Positions 40,626-49,940 of a stretch of 64,000 bases of DNA are shown here, piece by piece; position 1 is the first letter of the stretch, and each line of letters opens with the position of its first letter. Source of the stretch: Planctomycetota bacterium. GTDB taxonomy: Bacteria; Planctomycetota; UBA1135; UBA2386. The notes under the pieces are model-generated. The model worked only from the letters and a program-made list of their open reading frames with translations. It ran no database searches and was not told the origin of the DNA. Location of the stretch: positions 1-64,000 of the forward strand of contig JACRLW010000025.1 in NCBI GenBank assembly GCA_016235155.1. The letters run 5' to 3'. A program made the position numbers and the translations under genes.

Positions 40626-41420
40626 TCAGCGGTCGAAGACGCCGGCCGCGCACATCCAAGCGAGCGCGAGCCCCGCCGCGATCCGATACCACGCGAAGGG
40701 AGCGAACGTGTGCTTCTGCAGGAAGCGCACGAAGGGCACGACGACGACGATCGCGGTGAAAAAACTCGCCGCCGCCCCGATCGAGAGGTCCGCGAGGTAC
40801 TCGCCGCCGAGTCGGTCGCGCTCCTTCCACAGCTTGAGCAGGCACGCTCCGTAGAGGATCGGCAGACCGACGAGGAACGAGAACTCGGCGGCCGCCGTCC
40901 GCGAGAGCCCGGCCAGCAGTCCGCCGGCGATCGTCGCCGCCGAACGGCTCGTGCCCGGGACCAGCGCGAGGCACTGCAAGGCGCCGACGAACACGGCGTC
41001 GCGCGGGGTCATCTGCGTGGAATCGCGCCGCGTCGCCTGCGGCGTCCGGCGGAGCCAGCGCTCGAGCAGCAACAAGAGCACGCCGCCCGCGATGGTCGTT
41101 CCGGCGACCACTCCGGGGCGGAACAGGTGCGCGTCGAGGAAGTCGTCGAAGAGCAGGCCGAGCACCGTCGCGGGCAGCGCCGCGACCACGATCAAGGTGA
41201 GGAGGTTCGAACCGATTCCGCCGCCTGATCGCAGGATCCCGGCCGCCGCGTGCAGCAGCCGCTTCCGGTACAGCACGGCGATCGCGCTGATCGCGCCGGC
41301 CTGGATCGCGACCAGAAAGGTCGGGTCGTCGTGTCCGAGCAACCGGTTCGCGACGACGAGATGGCCGGTGCTGCTGACCGGCAGGAACTCCGTGAGACCC
41401 TCGACGAGGCCGAGGATCAC
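40626..41420 (-). CDS. uppP: undecaprenyl-diphosphatase (start uncertain; GTG 41420 or CTG 41480)
   Basis: ILGLVEGLTEFLPVSSTGHLVV; LVPGTSRSAATIAGGLLAGLSR. Confidence 0.93.
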   Translation of the reverse strand: MILGLVEGLTEFLPVSSTGHLVVANRLLGHDDPTFLVAIQAGAISAIAVLYRKRLLHAAAGILRSGGGIGSNLLTLIVVAALPATVLGLLFDDFLDAHLFRPGVVAGTTIAGGVLLLLLERWLRRTPQATRRDSTQMTPRDAVFVGALQCLALVPGTSRSAATIAGGLLAGLSRTAAAEFSFLVGLPILYGACLLKLWKERDRLGGEYLADLSIGAAASFFTAIVVVVPFVRFLQKHTFAPFAWYRIAAGLALAWMCAAGVFDR

Positions 41421-41476
41421 CGCCGCGATCAGGCCGGGCCCGATCAGGTCCGCGTCGTCGAGCGACGGCTCGCCGC

Positions 41477-42586
41477 TCAGAGCGCCTTCTCCGGGGCGAC
41501 GTACTCGTAGCCGAAGGCCTCGGCGACGCCCGGATGCGTGACCTTGCCGTCGATCGCGTTCGCCGCCGTGCGCAGGCCAGGTTCCTGCAGCGCCGCGCGT
41601 GCACCGAGCTTCGCGAGACGGATCGCCCAGGGCGCCGTCGCGTTGGCGAGCGCGAACGTCGACGTGCGCGGCACGGCGCCGGGCATGTTCGCGACGCAGT
41701 AGTGGATGACGCCGTCGATCGTGAAGGTCGGTTTCTCGTGCGTGGTCGGCTTGCAGGTCTCGACGCAGCCGCCCTGGTCGACGGCGACGTCGACGATCAC
41801 CGGTCCGTCGTCCTTCATGATCTTCAGGTCTTCGCGGCGCACGAGCCGCGGCGCCCTCGCGCCATGCACCAGCACGGCGCCGACGACGAGGTCCGCGTGC
41901 GGGAGCTGCTCGCGGATCGCGAAGGGGTTGCTGTGCAGCAGGTGCACATTCGCGGGCATGACGTCGGCCAGGTAGCGCAGGCGCTCGAGGTCGATGTCCA
42001 TCAGGATCACGTTCGCGCCCATCCCGGCGGCCATCTTCGCCGCGTGCGTGCCGACGATGCCGCCGCCGAGCACGAGGACCGTCGCCGGTTCCACGCCGGG
42101 CACGCCGCCGAGCAGGATGCCGCGGCCGCCGTTGTGCATCTCGAGGCACGCCGCGCCGACTTGGATCGCCATGCGTCCGGCGACCTCGCTCATCGGCGTG
42201 AGCAAAGGCAGCCGGCGCTGCACTTCGAGCGTCTCGTAGGCGAAGCAGTGCGCTCCCGACTTCAACATCGCATCGGTGAGTTCCTGGCTCGCCGCGAAAT
42301 GGAAGTAGGTGAACAACACCTGCCCGCGACGGATCAGCGGGTACTCGCCCGGCAGCGGCTCCTTCACCTTCACGACCATGTCCGCGCGGCCGTAGACCTC
42401 TGCCGCCGTCGCGACGAGCTTCGCGCCCGCGCCCTCGAACGCCGCATCCGAGATGCCGGCGCCGAGTCCGCCGCCCTTCTGGACGAGGACGGTGTGCCCG
42501 GCCTCGACGAGCCCGTGCACCATCGCCGGCACGGCGCCGATGCGGTTCTCCTGCGGTTTGATCTCCTTGGGGACGCCGATGATCAT
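41477..42586 (-). CDS. ald: alanine dehydrogenase
   Basis: MIIGVPKEIKPQENRIGAVPAMV; HCFAYETLEV; VLGGGIVGTHAAKMAAGMGANV. Confidence 0.97.
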   Translation of the reverse strand: MIIGVPKEIKPQENRIGAVPAMVHGLVEAGHTVLVQKGGGLGAGISDAAFEGAGAKLVATAAEVYGRADMVVKVKEPLPGEYPLIRRGQVLFTYFHFAASQELTDAMLKSGAHCFAYETLEVQRRLPLLTPMSEVAGRMAIQVGAACLEMHNGGRGILLGGVPGVEPATVLVLGGGIVGTHAAKMAAGMGANVILMDIDLERLRYLADVMPANVHLLHSNPFAIREQLPHADLVVGAVLVHGARAPRLVRREDLKIMKDDGPVIVDVAVDQGGCVETCKPTTHEKPTFTIDGVIHYCVANMPGAVPRTSTFALANATAPWAIRLAKLGARAALQEPGLRTAANAIDGKVTHPGVAEAFGYEYVAPEKAL

Positions 42587-42745
42587 CGCGGTCGCTTCAG
42601 CCTTTCACGGGACAGGGTCGTCGCGCGCGTGCGCGGCGCGGAAGCATCGCCGTGCGGAGCGACGCTGGCAAACACGGCCTCGCGCCGCGAAACGGCCGGC
42701 GCTCTTGATCCCGTTCCCCCCGATCGCTACGACACCCGCCCTCGC

Positions 42746-42819
42746 GGGCGTTTAGCTCAGTTGGCTAGAGCACCAGCTCGACAAGCTGGGGGTCACTGGT
42801 TCGAGCCCAGTAACGCCCA
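42746..42819 (+). tRNA. tRNA-Val (anticodon GAC)
   Basis: GGGCGTT...AACGCCC acceptor stem; CCAGCTCGACAAGCTGG anticodon arm; GGTTCGAGCCC T-arm; CCA not encoded. Confidence 0.94.
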
Positions 42820-42859
42820 TTCCCGCAGCCGGCAGGGTCGCGGCTAGGATCCGCGGCCC

Positions 42860-45157
42860 GTGCGGCTCGCCTCGTCGATCCTCTTCGCTGCCCTCGCAAC
42901 GACGTTCGCGTCGCGCGCTCAGGACCTCCGCGGCGCACCGGCGGAACTCGCGGCCTTCGTCCGGGAGCACTGCGCGCGCTGCCACGGCGAGGAGGAGACC
43001 GAGGCGGACCTCGACCTGGTGCGTCTCGTGCGCGCCGCGCCGGACGCCGCGGACGCGGCGGAACGCGCCGCAGACTGGCTGGACGTCCGCGACGTCCTTT
43101 CGGACTGCGCGATGCCGCCCGAGGAGGAGCCGCAGCCCGAGCCCGCTGCGCGCGCGAACGCGATCGAGCAGGTCAGAACGCTGCTCGCGGCGCTGAAGAC
43201 CGGTCTCGGCGACGACCCGGGCCGGGTCACGATGCGCCGACTCAGCCGCGTCGAGCTCGCGAATTCGATCCGCGACCTCTGCGGCGTCGCGATCGATCCG
43301 GGCGAGTTGCCGGCCGACGACCTCGCCTACGGCTTCGACAACGTCGGCGACGCGCTGACCCTCTCGCCGCTCCACCTCGAGAAGCTCGCCGCGATCGCCG
43401 AGCGCGTGGCCGCGACGGCGCTGCCCGAGCCCGATCCCGCGACTCCGGGGGCGCTGCGGTTCCTGGCCGATCAACTCACGAGTTCGCTCGACGGCGGCGC
43501 ACGCGGCGAGAGCCTCGGGCTCTACACGAACGGCGTCGCATCGTGTCGCGCCGCACTGCCGCGCGCGGGTCGCTACCGCGTCGCGGTCACCGCGTGGGCG
43601 ACCCAGGCCGGCGACGAACTCGCGCGCCTCGTGGTGCGGGCCGACGACCGCGCGGTCGATCGCTTCGAGGTCGCCGCGACGCGCCAGGAACCCGGCGTGT
43701 TCACCGTCGAGGTCGATCTGCCGGCGGTGGTCACCCTCGGCGCCGCGTTCGTCAACGATCACTGGGACCCGCAGAATCAGGACGCCTCGCGGCGCGACCG
43801 CAATCTCTACGTGCAGGGCATCGAGATCGCCGGCCCTCTCGACCCGCGCGAACCGACGATTGCCGAGCGCTGGCTCGCGCCCTTCGAACCGTCGCGGGGC
43901 ACGCCCTTCGCCCGCGCGCGGCCGGTCGTCCGCGAGCTGCTGCGTCGCGCGTGGCGACGACCGGGGAAGGCCAAGGAGGTCGATCGCCTCGCGCGGCTCG
44001 CCGCGGACACGACGAGCTCGGGCGACACCTTCCGCGGCGGACTCCGCGCGGCGCTCGCCGCGGCGCTGGTCTCGCCGTCCTTTCTGTTCCGCGTCGAACC
44101 GCAGGCCCGACCCGCGAGCGCACCGGTCGACCTCGACGGCTGGGCTCTCGCGACGCGCTTGTCCTATTACCTGTGGAGCTCGCTGCCCGACGACGCGCTG
44201 CTCGCGCGCGCGAAGGGCGACGCGCTGCGCGATCCCGCCGCGCTGCTCGCCGAGTCGCGCCGGATGCTCCTCGACCCGCGCGCCGACGCCCTGGCGACGA
44301 ACTTCGCCGCGCAGTGGCTCGAGCTGCGCAAGCTCGACAACCTCGCACCCGACCCCGACCGCTTCCCCGGCTACACGAAGGAGCTCGGCCACGCGATGCG
44401 CCGCGAGACGGAACTGCTCGTGCGCGACGTCCTGCGCACCCGTCGGCCGGTGCGCGATCTCCTGCTCGCCGATCACGCCTTCGTCGACGCGACGCTCGCG
44501 CGTCACTACGGACTCGACGACGTCGCGCCCGACGCGACGAACGGGGACTTCGTCCGCGTCGAACTGAGCGGCCGTCGCCTCGGCGGCCTCCTCGGTCAGG
44601 GCAGCATTCTCGCGATCACTTCGCATCCGACGCGCACGTCGCCGGTGCGCCGGGGTCGCTGGATCCTCGACGCGATGCTCGCCGATCCCCCGCCGCCGCC
44701 CGCGCCGGGCGCGGACAGCTTCCCGCCGCAGGCGCGACTCGACACTCCGGCCGACATGCGCGCGCAACTCGCGCGACACCGCGAGGACGCGGCCTGCGCG
44801 GTCTGCCACGACCGCATCGACCCGCTCGGTCTCGCGCTCGAGGGTTACGACCCGCTCGGCCGGACGCGCGTGGGAGACATCGACGTCGCCGGGCGCCTGC
44901 CCGACGGCCGCAGCGTCGACGGACCGGAGATGCTGTGCCAGGTCCTCGCGCAAGGCCGTGCCTTCCCGCGCGCGGTCCTGCACAAGCTGTTCGTGTTCGC
45001 GCTCGGACGCGAGCCGCGCCCCGCCGACGCGATCGCGCTCGACGACGCGCTCGCCGCGCTGCCCGACCCACCGACGCTCGAGGATCTCGTGCTCGCCGTC
45101 CCCAAGCTCTCGGCGTTCCGTCGCCGCGGTCCCGCTTCGAACCAGGAGTCGCGATGA
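42860..45157 (+). CDS. DUF1592/DUF1588/DUF1585-type planctomycete CxxCH protein
   Basis: CARCHGEEET N-terminal CxxCH; MRRLSRVELANSIRDLCGV; YYLWSSLPDDALL; HPTRTSPVRRGRWILD; CAVCHDRIDPLGLALEGYDPLG. Confidence 0.93.
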   Translation: MRLASSILFAALATTFASRAQDLRGAPAELAAFVREHCARCHGEEETEADLDLVRLVRAAPDAADAAERAADWLDVRDVLSDCAMPPEEEPQPEPAARANAIEQVRTLLAALKTGLGDDPGRVTMRRLSRVELANSIRDLCGVAIDPGELPADDLAYGFDNVGDALTLSPLHLEKLAAIAERVAATALPEPDPATPGALRFLADQLTSSLDGGARGESLGLYTNGVASCRAALPRAGRYRVAVTAWATQAGDELARLVVRADDRAVDRFEVAATRQEPGVFTVEVDLPAVVTLGAAFVNDHWDPQNQDASRRDRNLYVQGIEIAGPLDPREPTIAERWLAPFEPSRGTPFARARPVVRELLRRAWRRPGKAKEVDRLARLAADTTSSGDTFRGGLRAALAAALVSPSFLFRVEPQARPASAPVDLDGWALATRLSYYLWSSLPDDALLARAKGDALRDPAALLAESRRMLLDPRADALATNFAAQWLELRKLDNLAPDPDRFPGYTKELGHAMRRETELLVRDVLRTRRPVRDLLLADHAFVDATLARHYGLDDVAPDATNGDFVRVELSGRRLGGLLGQGSILAITSHPTRTSPVRRGRWILDAMLADPPPPPAPGADSFPPQARLDTPADMRAQLARHREDAACAVCHDRIDPLGLALEGYDPLGRTRVGDIDVAGRLPDGRSVDGPEMLCQVLAQGRAFPRAVLHKLFVFALGREPRPADAIALDDALAALPDPPTLEDLVLAVPKLSAFRRRGPASNQESR

Positions 45158-46509
45158 CAGGTGTTCTCGACCGTTGCGCCCTCTCCCGCCGCCGCTTCCT
45201 TCGGGGCGCGGGAGCGTGCGTCGCGCTGCCCTGGCTCGACGCGATGCAGCCCGCTCTCACGCGGAGCGAACGCCCGTCGCCGCGCGCCCTGTTCGTGTTC
45301 GCGCCCAACGGCAAGAAGCTCGACGAGTGGCGCCCGCGTGGCGAGGGTGCGTCAGCCGAACTCCCGTACCTGCTCGAGCCGCTGCGTGACGTCTGGTCCG
45401 AGCTCAGCGTGTTCTCGGGACTCGCGATCGACGGCGGCCGCGGTCACGGCGACGGACCCGGCGACCATGCGCGCGCCGCGGCGTCGTTCCTCACCTGCGC
45501 GCATCCGAAGAAGACCGGCGGCGCGGACCTGCGCGCGGGCGTCTCGGTCGACCAGGTCCTCGCGCAGGCGATCGGCGGCGCGAGCGTCCTGCCGAGCCTC
45601 GAACTCGGCATGGAGCCCGGCGCGGCGGCAGGCGTGTGCGACTCCGGCTACTCGTGCGCGTACTCGAACAACGTGTCCTGGCGCTCGGTCGGCACACCCG
45701 CGGCGAAGGAGACCGACCCGCGCGCGATGTTCGTGCGGCTGTTCGGCGATCCCGACGAGCAACTCGACTTCGCGGCGCGGTCGCGCGCCCGCCGGCGCAC
45801 GCGCAGCATCCTCGAAGCAGCGCTGGCCGACGCGCGCGACCTCGAGCGTGAGCTCGGCCCCGGCGACCGCGGCAAGCTCGCCGAGTACCTCGACGCGGTG
45901 CGCGACGTCGAGACGCGCATCGAACGGCTCGAGAGCGAGTCCGCCGCGGCGACTGCGGACCGCGTCGATCCCGCCTTCCTCGTCGACGCGGTCGGCGACG
46001 GATTCCGCGGTCGCTTGCGGATCGTCTACGAACTCGTCGCGCTCGCGATGCAGACCGGACGCACGCGCGTGATCACCCTCATGCTCGGCAACGCCGGCAG
46101 CGACCGCAGCTACCGCTTTCTCGGCGTTCCCGACGGACACCATTCCATCTCGCACCACGGCAAGGACCCGAACAAGCTCGCCGCGATCCGGAAGATCAAC
46201 CGCTTCCACGTCGAGGAGTTCGCGCGCTTCCTGTCGCGCTTGCAGTCGACGACGGAGCAGGACGGCGACCTGCTGCGCCACGCCGCGATCGTCTACGGCT
46301 GCGGCATCGGCGACGGCGACCGTCACAACCACGACGACCTGCCGATGCTGCTCGCCGGTCGAGCCGCCGGGGCGCTGACACCGCGCGGCCACGTGCGCTT
46401 CGCGACGGAGACGCCGGCCGCGAACCTCTACCTCACGATCCTGCGGGCGCTCGGCGTCGAACACGCTGCCTTCGCGGACAGCACGGGCACGCTGGGCGAG
46501 ATCGCGTGA
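45154..46509 (+). CDS. DUF1552 domain protein (Tat-exported)
   Basis: SRRRFLRGAGACVALPWLDAM Tat-like signal; SSLELGME-type PSLELGMEPG; HHSISHHGKDP. Confidence 0.93.
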   Translation: MTGVLDRCALSRRRFLRGAGACVALPWLDAMQPALTRSERPSPRALFVFAPNGKKLDEWRPRGEGASAELPYLLEPLRDVWSELSVFSGLAIDGGRGHGDGPGDHARAAASFLTCAHPKKTGGADLRAGVSVDQVLAQAIGGASVLPSLELGMEPGAAAGVCDSGYSCAYSNNVSWRSVGTPAAKETDPRAMFVRLFGDPDEQLDFAARSRARRRTRSILEAALADARDLERELGPGDRGKLAEYLDAVRDVETRIERLESESAAATADRVDPAFLVDAVGDGFRGRLRIVYELVALAMQTGRTRVITLMLGNAGSDRSYRFLGVPDGHHSISHHGKDPNKLAAIRKINRFHVEEFARFLSRLQSTTEQDGDLLRHAAIVYGCGIGDGDRHNHDDLPMLLAGRAAGALTPRGHVRFATETPAANLYLTILRALGVEHAAFADSTGTLGEIA

Positions 46510-46522
46510 CGCACCGGCGCCG

Positions 46523-47203
46523 ATGAGCACGATCGCGATCCTGGTCGGTCCCCTCGCCGGGTACTTCGGGGACGGCGTGCGCGCCGCGGCGCGCGAGAAC
46601 GGTGAGGCCCCGCCCGACGACGACGCGCTGCGCGCGAGCGTCGTCGCCTGGCGCGAGTGGATCAGCGAGGGGCTCGAACGCGAAGGACTCCTGCTGCGCC
46701 CGCTCGTCTGGGACGAGAGCACGCCGCCCGATCCCGGCCACGCGCTCCTGCTCCCTGCGCTGCAGGCGCTCAAGCTCTTCCTCTCTCACGGCGGTTCGGC
46801 GTCGTGTCCCCCCGAACTCCCTCCCGACCCCGAACTCGATCCGGCCTGGGTGGCCCTGGCGGAATCCGACTTCGCCGACACGTCCTACGACCAGCTCCTC
46901 GTTCCCGAGTTGTGGTTGCCGGCCGCGTTCGACTTCACGTTCGCGTGTCCGTTGCCCGACGGCCACGAAGTGCAAGCCGGTTCCGTCGACGCCCTGCTCG
47001 CCCAGTGCGCGGCGTTGCGCGAACGCTTGTTCGCGGCGACGCCGATCGACGCGGCGATGTGGGCGGAGGCGCCGCCGTCGGGTGCCGGGGTGCGCGCCCT
47101 TGCACGGCACGCGGCAGGTCGCATCGAGCGTGCCGCGTCGAGCGCGGCGGCGTCACGCGTGCCGATGCTCCTGTGCGCGGCGCCGATCAGCCGGCTTTCT
47201 TGA
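46523..47203 (+). CDS. hypothetical protein
   Basis: ORF 13 bp after the DUF1552 stop; 17-bp convergent overlap with the TraB gene. Confidence 0.55.
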   Translation: MSTIAILVGPLAGYFGDGVRAAARENGEAPPDDDALRASVVAWREWISEGLEREGLLLRPLVWDESTPPDPGHALLLPALQALKLFLSHGGSASCPPELPPDPELDPAWVALAESDFADTSYDQLLVPELWLPAAFDFTFACPLPDGHEVQAGSVDALLAQCAALRERLFAATPIDAAMWAEAPPSGAGVRALARHAAGRIERAASSAAASRVPMLLCAAPISRLS

Positions 47204-48221
47204 AGCTCGCGCGCCGAGCGCGAAGCGCGTCGATCCGCTCCTGTAGCGACTTCACCTCGCTCTCGAGCGTCTCGATCTCCTCGTCGAGGTTGGCGGGACT
47301 CTCGGGGACGCGGGTCACCGCAAAGCCCTGCTCGCGCAGCAGCTTGACCAGGCCGGTGTTGCCGAACGCGTGCGCGGCGCCGACGGCGAAGAACCAGCAA
47401 CGTTGCGGTTGCTCGCGCAGCTTCACCGCGATGCGGTCCGCCATGCGGTGGTTGCGATCGTGGAGCAAGGCCTTCTCGATGCGCTTGCTCAGCTCGCTGT
47501 CGTCGTCGGCCTCGTTCATCAGCGCCTCGAGCTGCGCACCGGAGCCGTCTACGTACGACTTGATCAACTCCTCGTAGAGGTCGCGGCCCTTCGCCTTGAA
47601 GTCCTCCACCTGGTCGATCGCCTTGCGCAGCATCTCGCCCTGCTCGAGGTCGGTCAGGCCGTCGAAGACGCCCATCTGCTCCTCGATCGTCTCGAGTCCG
47701 CCGACCTCCTTGTCGTCGTCCTCTGCGCGCTGGTAGAGCTGCAGGTCGAGCGCCTTGCCCATGGCGATCTCCGTGAGGTGGTCGAACAACGCGACCTGCG
47801 ACGCGATGACCCACGGCTTCATCCGCTCCATCGGCGCGAGCGGCATCTCGCGCGCGGCGAAGAAGGCCTCGAGCTTCGCATGCACCTCTTCGGGAAGGAC
47901 CGTCTTCAGCGTCTTGCCGCGCGGCAGCATCATCCCCTTGGTCGCGGCACTGAGCAGTTTCATGTCCATCGCGAGCTCGGTGTAGAGCGCGTCGCAGCGC
48001 TCGATCGCGGCCTCGACCTCGGCGTGCAGCGTGGTCACCCGCTCGTCGGGCAGGTGGATCGTGCCGAACAGGAACGACGGGGTCTCGCCGTCGATCCGCC
48101 ACAGGAAGGGTCGCTCGGGGGGCTTGGGCTCGACGTCCTGTGCGCGCGGGGGAATGACGAGCAGCGCGAGCGCGGCGATCGTCGTTGCGATGAGCTGGGC
48201 GAAGCGTGAGGAGCGGTTCAT
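47187..48221 (-). CDS. TraB/GumN family protein (secreted)
   Basis: FLWRIDGETPSFLFGTIHLPDERV; CDALYTELAMD; CWFFAVGAAHAFGNTGLVKLLREQGF. Confidence 0.9.
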   Translation of the reverse strand: MNRSSRFAQLIATTIAALALLVIPPRAQDVEPKPPERPFLWRIDGETPSFLFGTIHLPDERVTTLHAEVEAAIERCDALYTELAMDMKLLSAATKGMMLPRGKTLKTVLPEEVHAKLEAFFAAREMPLAPMERMKPWVIASQVALFDHLTEIAMGKALDLQLYQRAEDDDKEVGGLETIEEQMGVFDGLTDLEQGEMLRKAIDQVEDFKAKGRDLYEELIKSYVDGSGAQLEALMNEADDDSELSKRIEKALLHDRNHRMADRIAVKLREQPQRCWFFAVGAAHAFGNTGLVKLLREQGFAVTRVPESPANLDEEIETLESEVKSLQERIDALRARRASFKKAG

Positions 48222-48340
48222 GGCGGATGTGGGCGCGGACCCTACGCGCCTGCGAGCGTGCGCGCGAGGGCACCGCTATCCTCCGCCGCGCGGATGACCG
48301 GCCAACCCAGCGACGACGCGACGACGCGTGGTGATCTCAC

Positions 48341-48405
48341 GCTGGGCCCGAAGGCCGGAGAATCGTCGCGGGACGCGACGATTCGGGAGGCCGGAGGGCC
48401 CCAGC
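48341..48405. repeat. 65-nt long imperfect inverted repeat containing an 11-bp perfect stem
   Basis: GCTGGGCCC-GAA-GGCC-GGA-GAATCGTCGCG-GGA-CGCGACGATTC-GGGA-GGCC-GGA-GGGCCCCAGC, read directly. Confidence 0.85.
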
Positions 48406-48417
48406 AAGAAGAGCGGG

Positions 48418-48479
48418 CGAGGCCGTCTTGGTCGTCGCGTCAGCGACGACGCATGCAACCCGGATGGGTTGCGGCCTCG
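48418..48479. repeat. nested inverted repeats compatible with a three-way junction
   Basis: CGAGGCCG/CGGCCTCG outer arms enclose GTCGTCGC-GTCA-GCGACGAC and GCAACCC-GGAT-GGGTTGC. Confidence 0.8.
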
Positions 48480-48485
48480 GCCGCG

Positions 48486-49940
48486 ATGGATTGGCAAGGA
48501 GCGCCGCACGCGTTGGCGCCCCTGTCGAAGCTGCGCCTTGGAAAGGACCTGGGCGTCCTGCGCTGGATCTTCGAGTTCGGCCGACATGCCGTCTTCCGCC
48601 TGCTGGACGGGATCGCTCGCGCGGCGCTGGCGATGCTCGGTTCGGGTGCTTCGCCGCGGCCGCCGGGCAAGGAGCCGCGTGCCGGCGGGCCGATCGCCTT
48701 CGTGCTCCCGGTGCTCCCCGATCTCTCGCACACCTTCGTCTACCGCGAAGTCGAGGCGATCCTCGCCCTCGCTCCCGACGCGCTCGTCGTCGTCCTCGAG
48801 CACGGGACGACGCGCGTCGTGCATCCCGAGGCGGCACGCCTCCTGCCGCGCGCGCGCTACGTGCCGGCGCGCGGCGTGGTCGCGCGCGCGTGCGGGTTGT
48901 TCGTCCGGTTCGCGACGTCGCCACGCCGCGTGCGCGCGCTCGCCGCGCTCTATCGCGACGGACCCGGCGGCGCCGCCGCGGCCCTGCTCGGCAAGCTGCC
49001 CCTGCGCGAGGCCCGCCATCCCGGCCGCGCCTTCGAACTCGCCGCGCTGCTCGCCCCGTTGAGGCCCGCGCAGATCCACGTCTACGGGTCCACCTGGTCC
49101 GCGAACGTCGCACTCGGCGCCGCCGTCCTGCTCGACGTGCCGCTGAGCATCTCGAGCTACGTCGACTTCGAGTTCGACTACGCGCACAAGCTGCTCGCGA
49201 CCAAGTTCGAACACGCCCGCTTCTTCCGCGTCTGCACGCGCGACTGCCGCAGGCGCCTCGCACGGATGCTCGCGCGCGAGGACCTCGCGACAAACGACAT
49301 CCGCGTGCCGATCCTGCACTGGGGCATCGACGCGGCGCGCCTGCGCGCACGATCGCCGGCGCCGCCGCCTCGTCTCGCGCGCGAGAACCTCCGCTTGATC
49401 AGTGCTTGCCGCGTCGTGCGGAAGAAGGGCCTCCACCTCGTCCCGCCGCTGCTCGCCGCGCTCGTGCGCGACGGAATCGACGCGCGCTGGACGCTCGCCG
49501 GCGACGGTCCCGAACTCGCGCGCGTGAAGTCGCTCGCCCACGAGCACGGCGTCGAAGCGCGCTGCACGTTTGCAGGCCCGTTGCCCAACGACGCGCTTCT
49601 CGCAGCCATCGAGTCGAACGACATCGCGCTGCTCCCCTGCGTCGAGACCGACGACGGCGAACGCGACGGCATCCCCGTCTTTCTGATCGAGGCGATGGCG
49701 CTCGGCCGCTGCGTCGTGAGCACCTGCGTCTCGGGCATTCCCGAGCTGATCGAGGACGGCGCGAACGGCTGGCTCGCGTCCGCCGAGCCCGGCGCTCTCG
49801 CCGCGCGCATCGGCTCGATCCTCGCCGACCCCGTCGCCGCGCGCGCGATCGCCGAACACGGACGCGATTCCGCGCTCGCGACGGAGGACAGCGCGGCGAG
49901 CGCTGCGGCCCTGCTCACGCGCCTGCGTGCCGCGCCATGA
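48486..49940 (+). CDS. glycosyltransferase family 4-like (ORF open from 48258; ATG at 48294, 48453 or 48486)
   Basis: LISACRVVRKKGLHLVPPLLAAL; GDGPELARVKSLAHEHGVEARCTFAG; ETDDGERDGIPVFLIEAMALGRCVVSTCVSGIPELI. Confidence 0.85.
   Translation: MDWQGAPHALAPLSKLRLGKDLGVLRWIFEFGRHAVFRLLDGIARAALAMLGSGASPRPPGKEPRAGGPIAFVLPVLPDLSHTFVYREVEAILALAPDALVVVLEHGTTRVVHPEAARLLPRARYVPARGVVARACGLFVRFATSPRRVRALAALYRDGPGGAAAALLGKLPLREARHPGRAFELAALLAPLRPAQIHVYGSTWSANVALGAAVLLDVPLSISSYVDFEFDYAHKLLATKFEHARFFRVCTRDCRRRLARMLAREDLATNDIRVPILHWGIDAARLRARSPAPPPRLARENLRLISACRVVRKKGLHLVPPLLAALVRDGIDARWTLAGDGPELARVKSLAHEHGVEARCTFAGPLPNDALLAAIESNDIALLPCVETDDGERDGIPVFLIEAMALGRCVVSTCVSGIPELIEDGANGWLASAEPGALAARIGSILADPVAARAIAEHGRDSALATEDSAASAAALLTRLRAAP

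Noticed and set aside
43543-45150. Upstream extension of the DUF1552 ORF to 988 aa
   Set aside because: Extension overlaps the DUF1592-type gene out of frame and is Arg-rich; real start is ATG 45154 with Tat signal.
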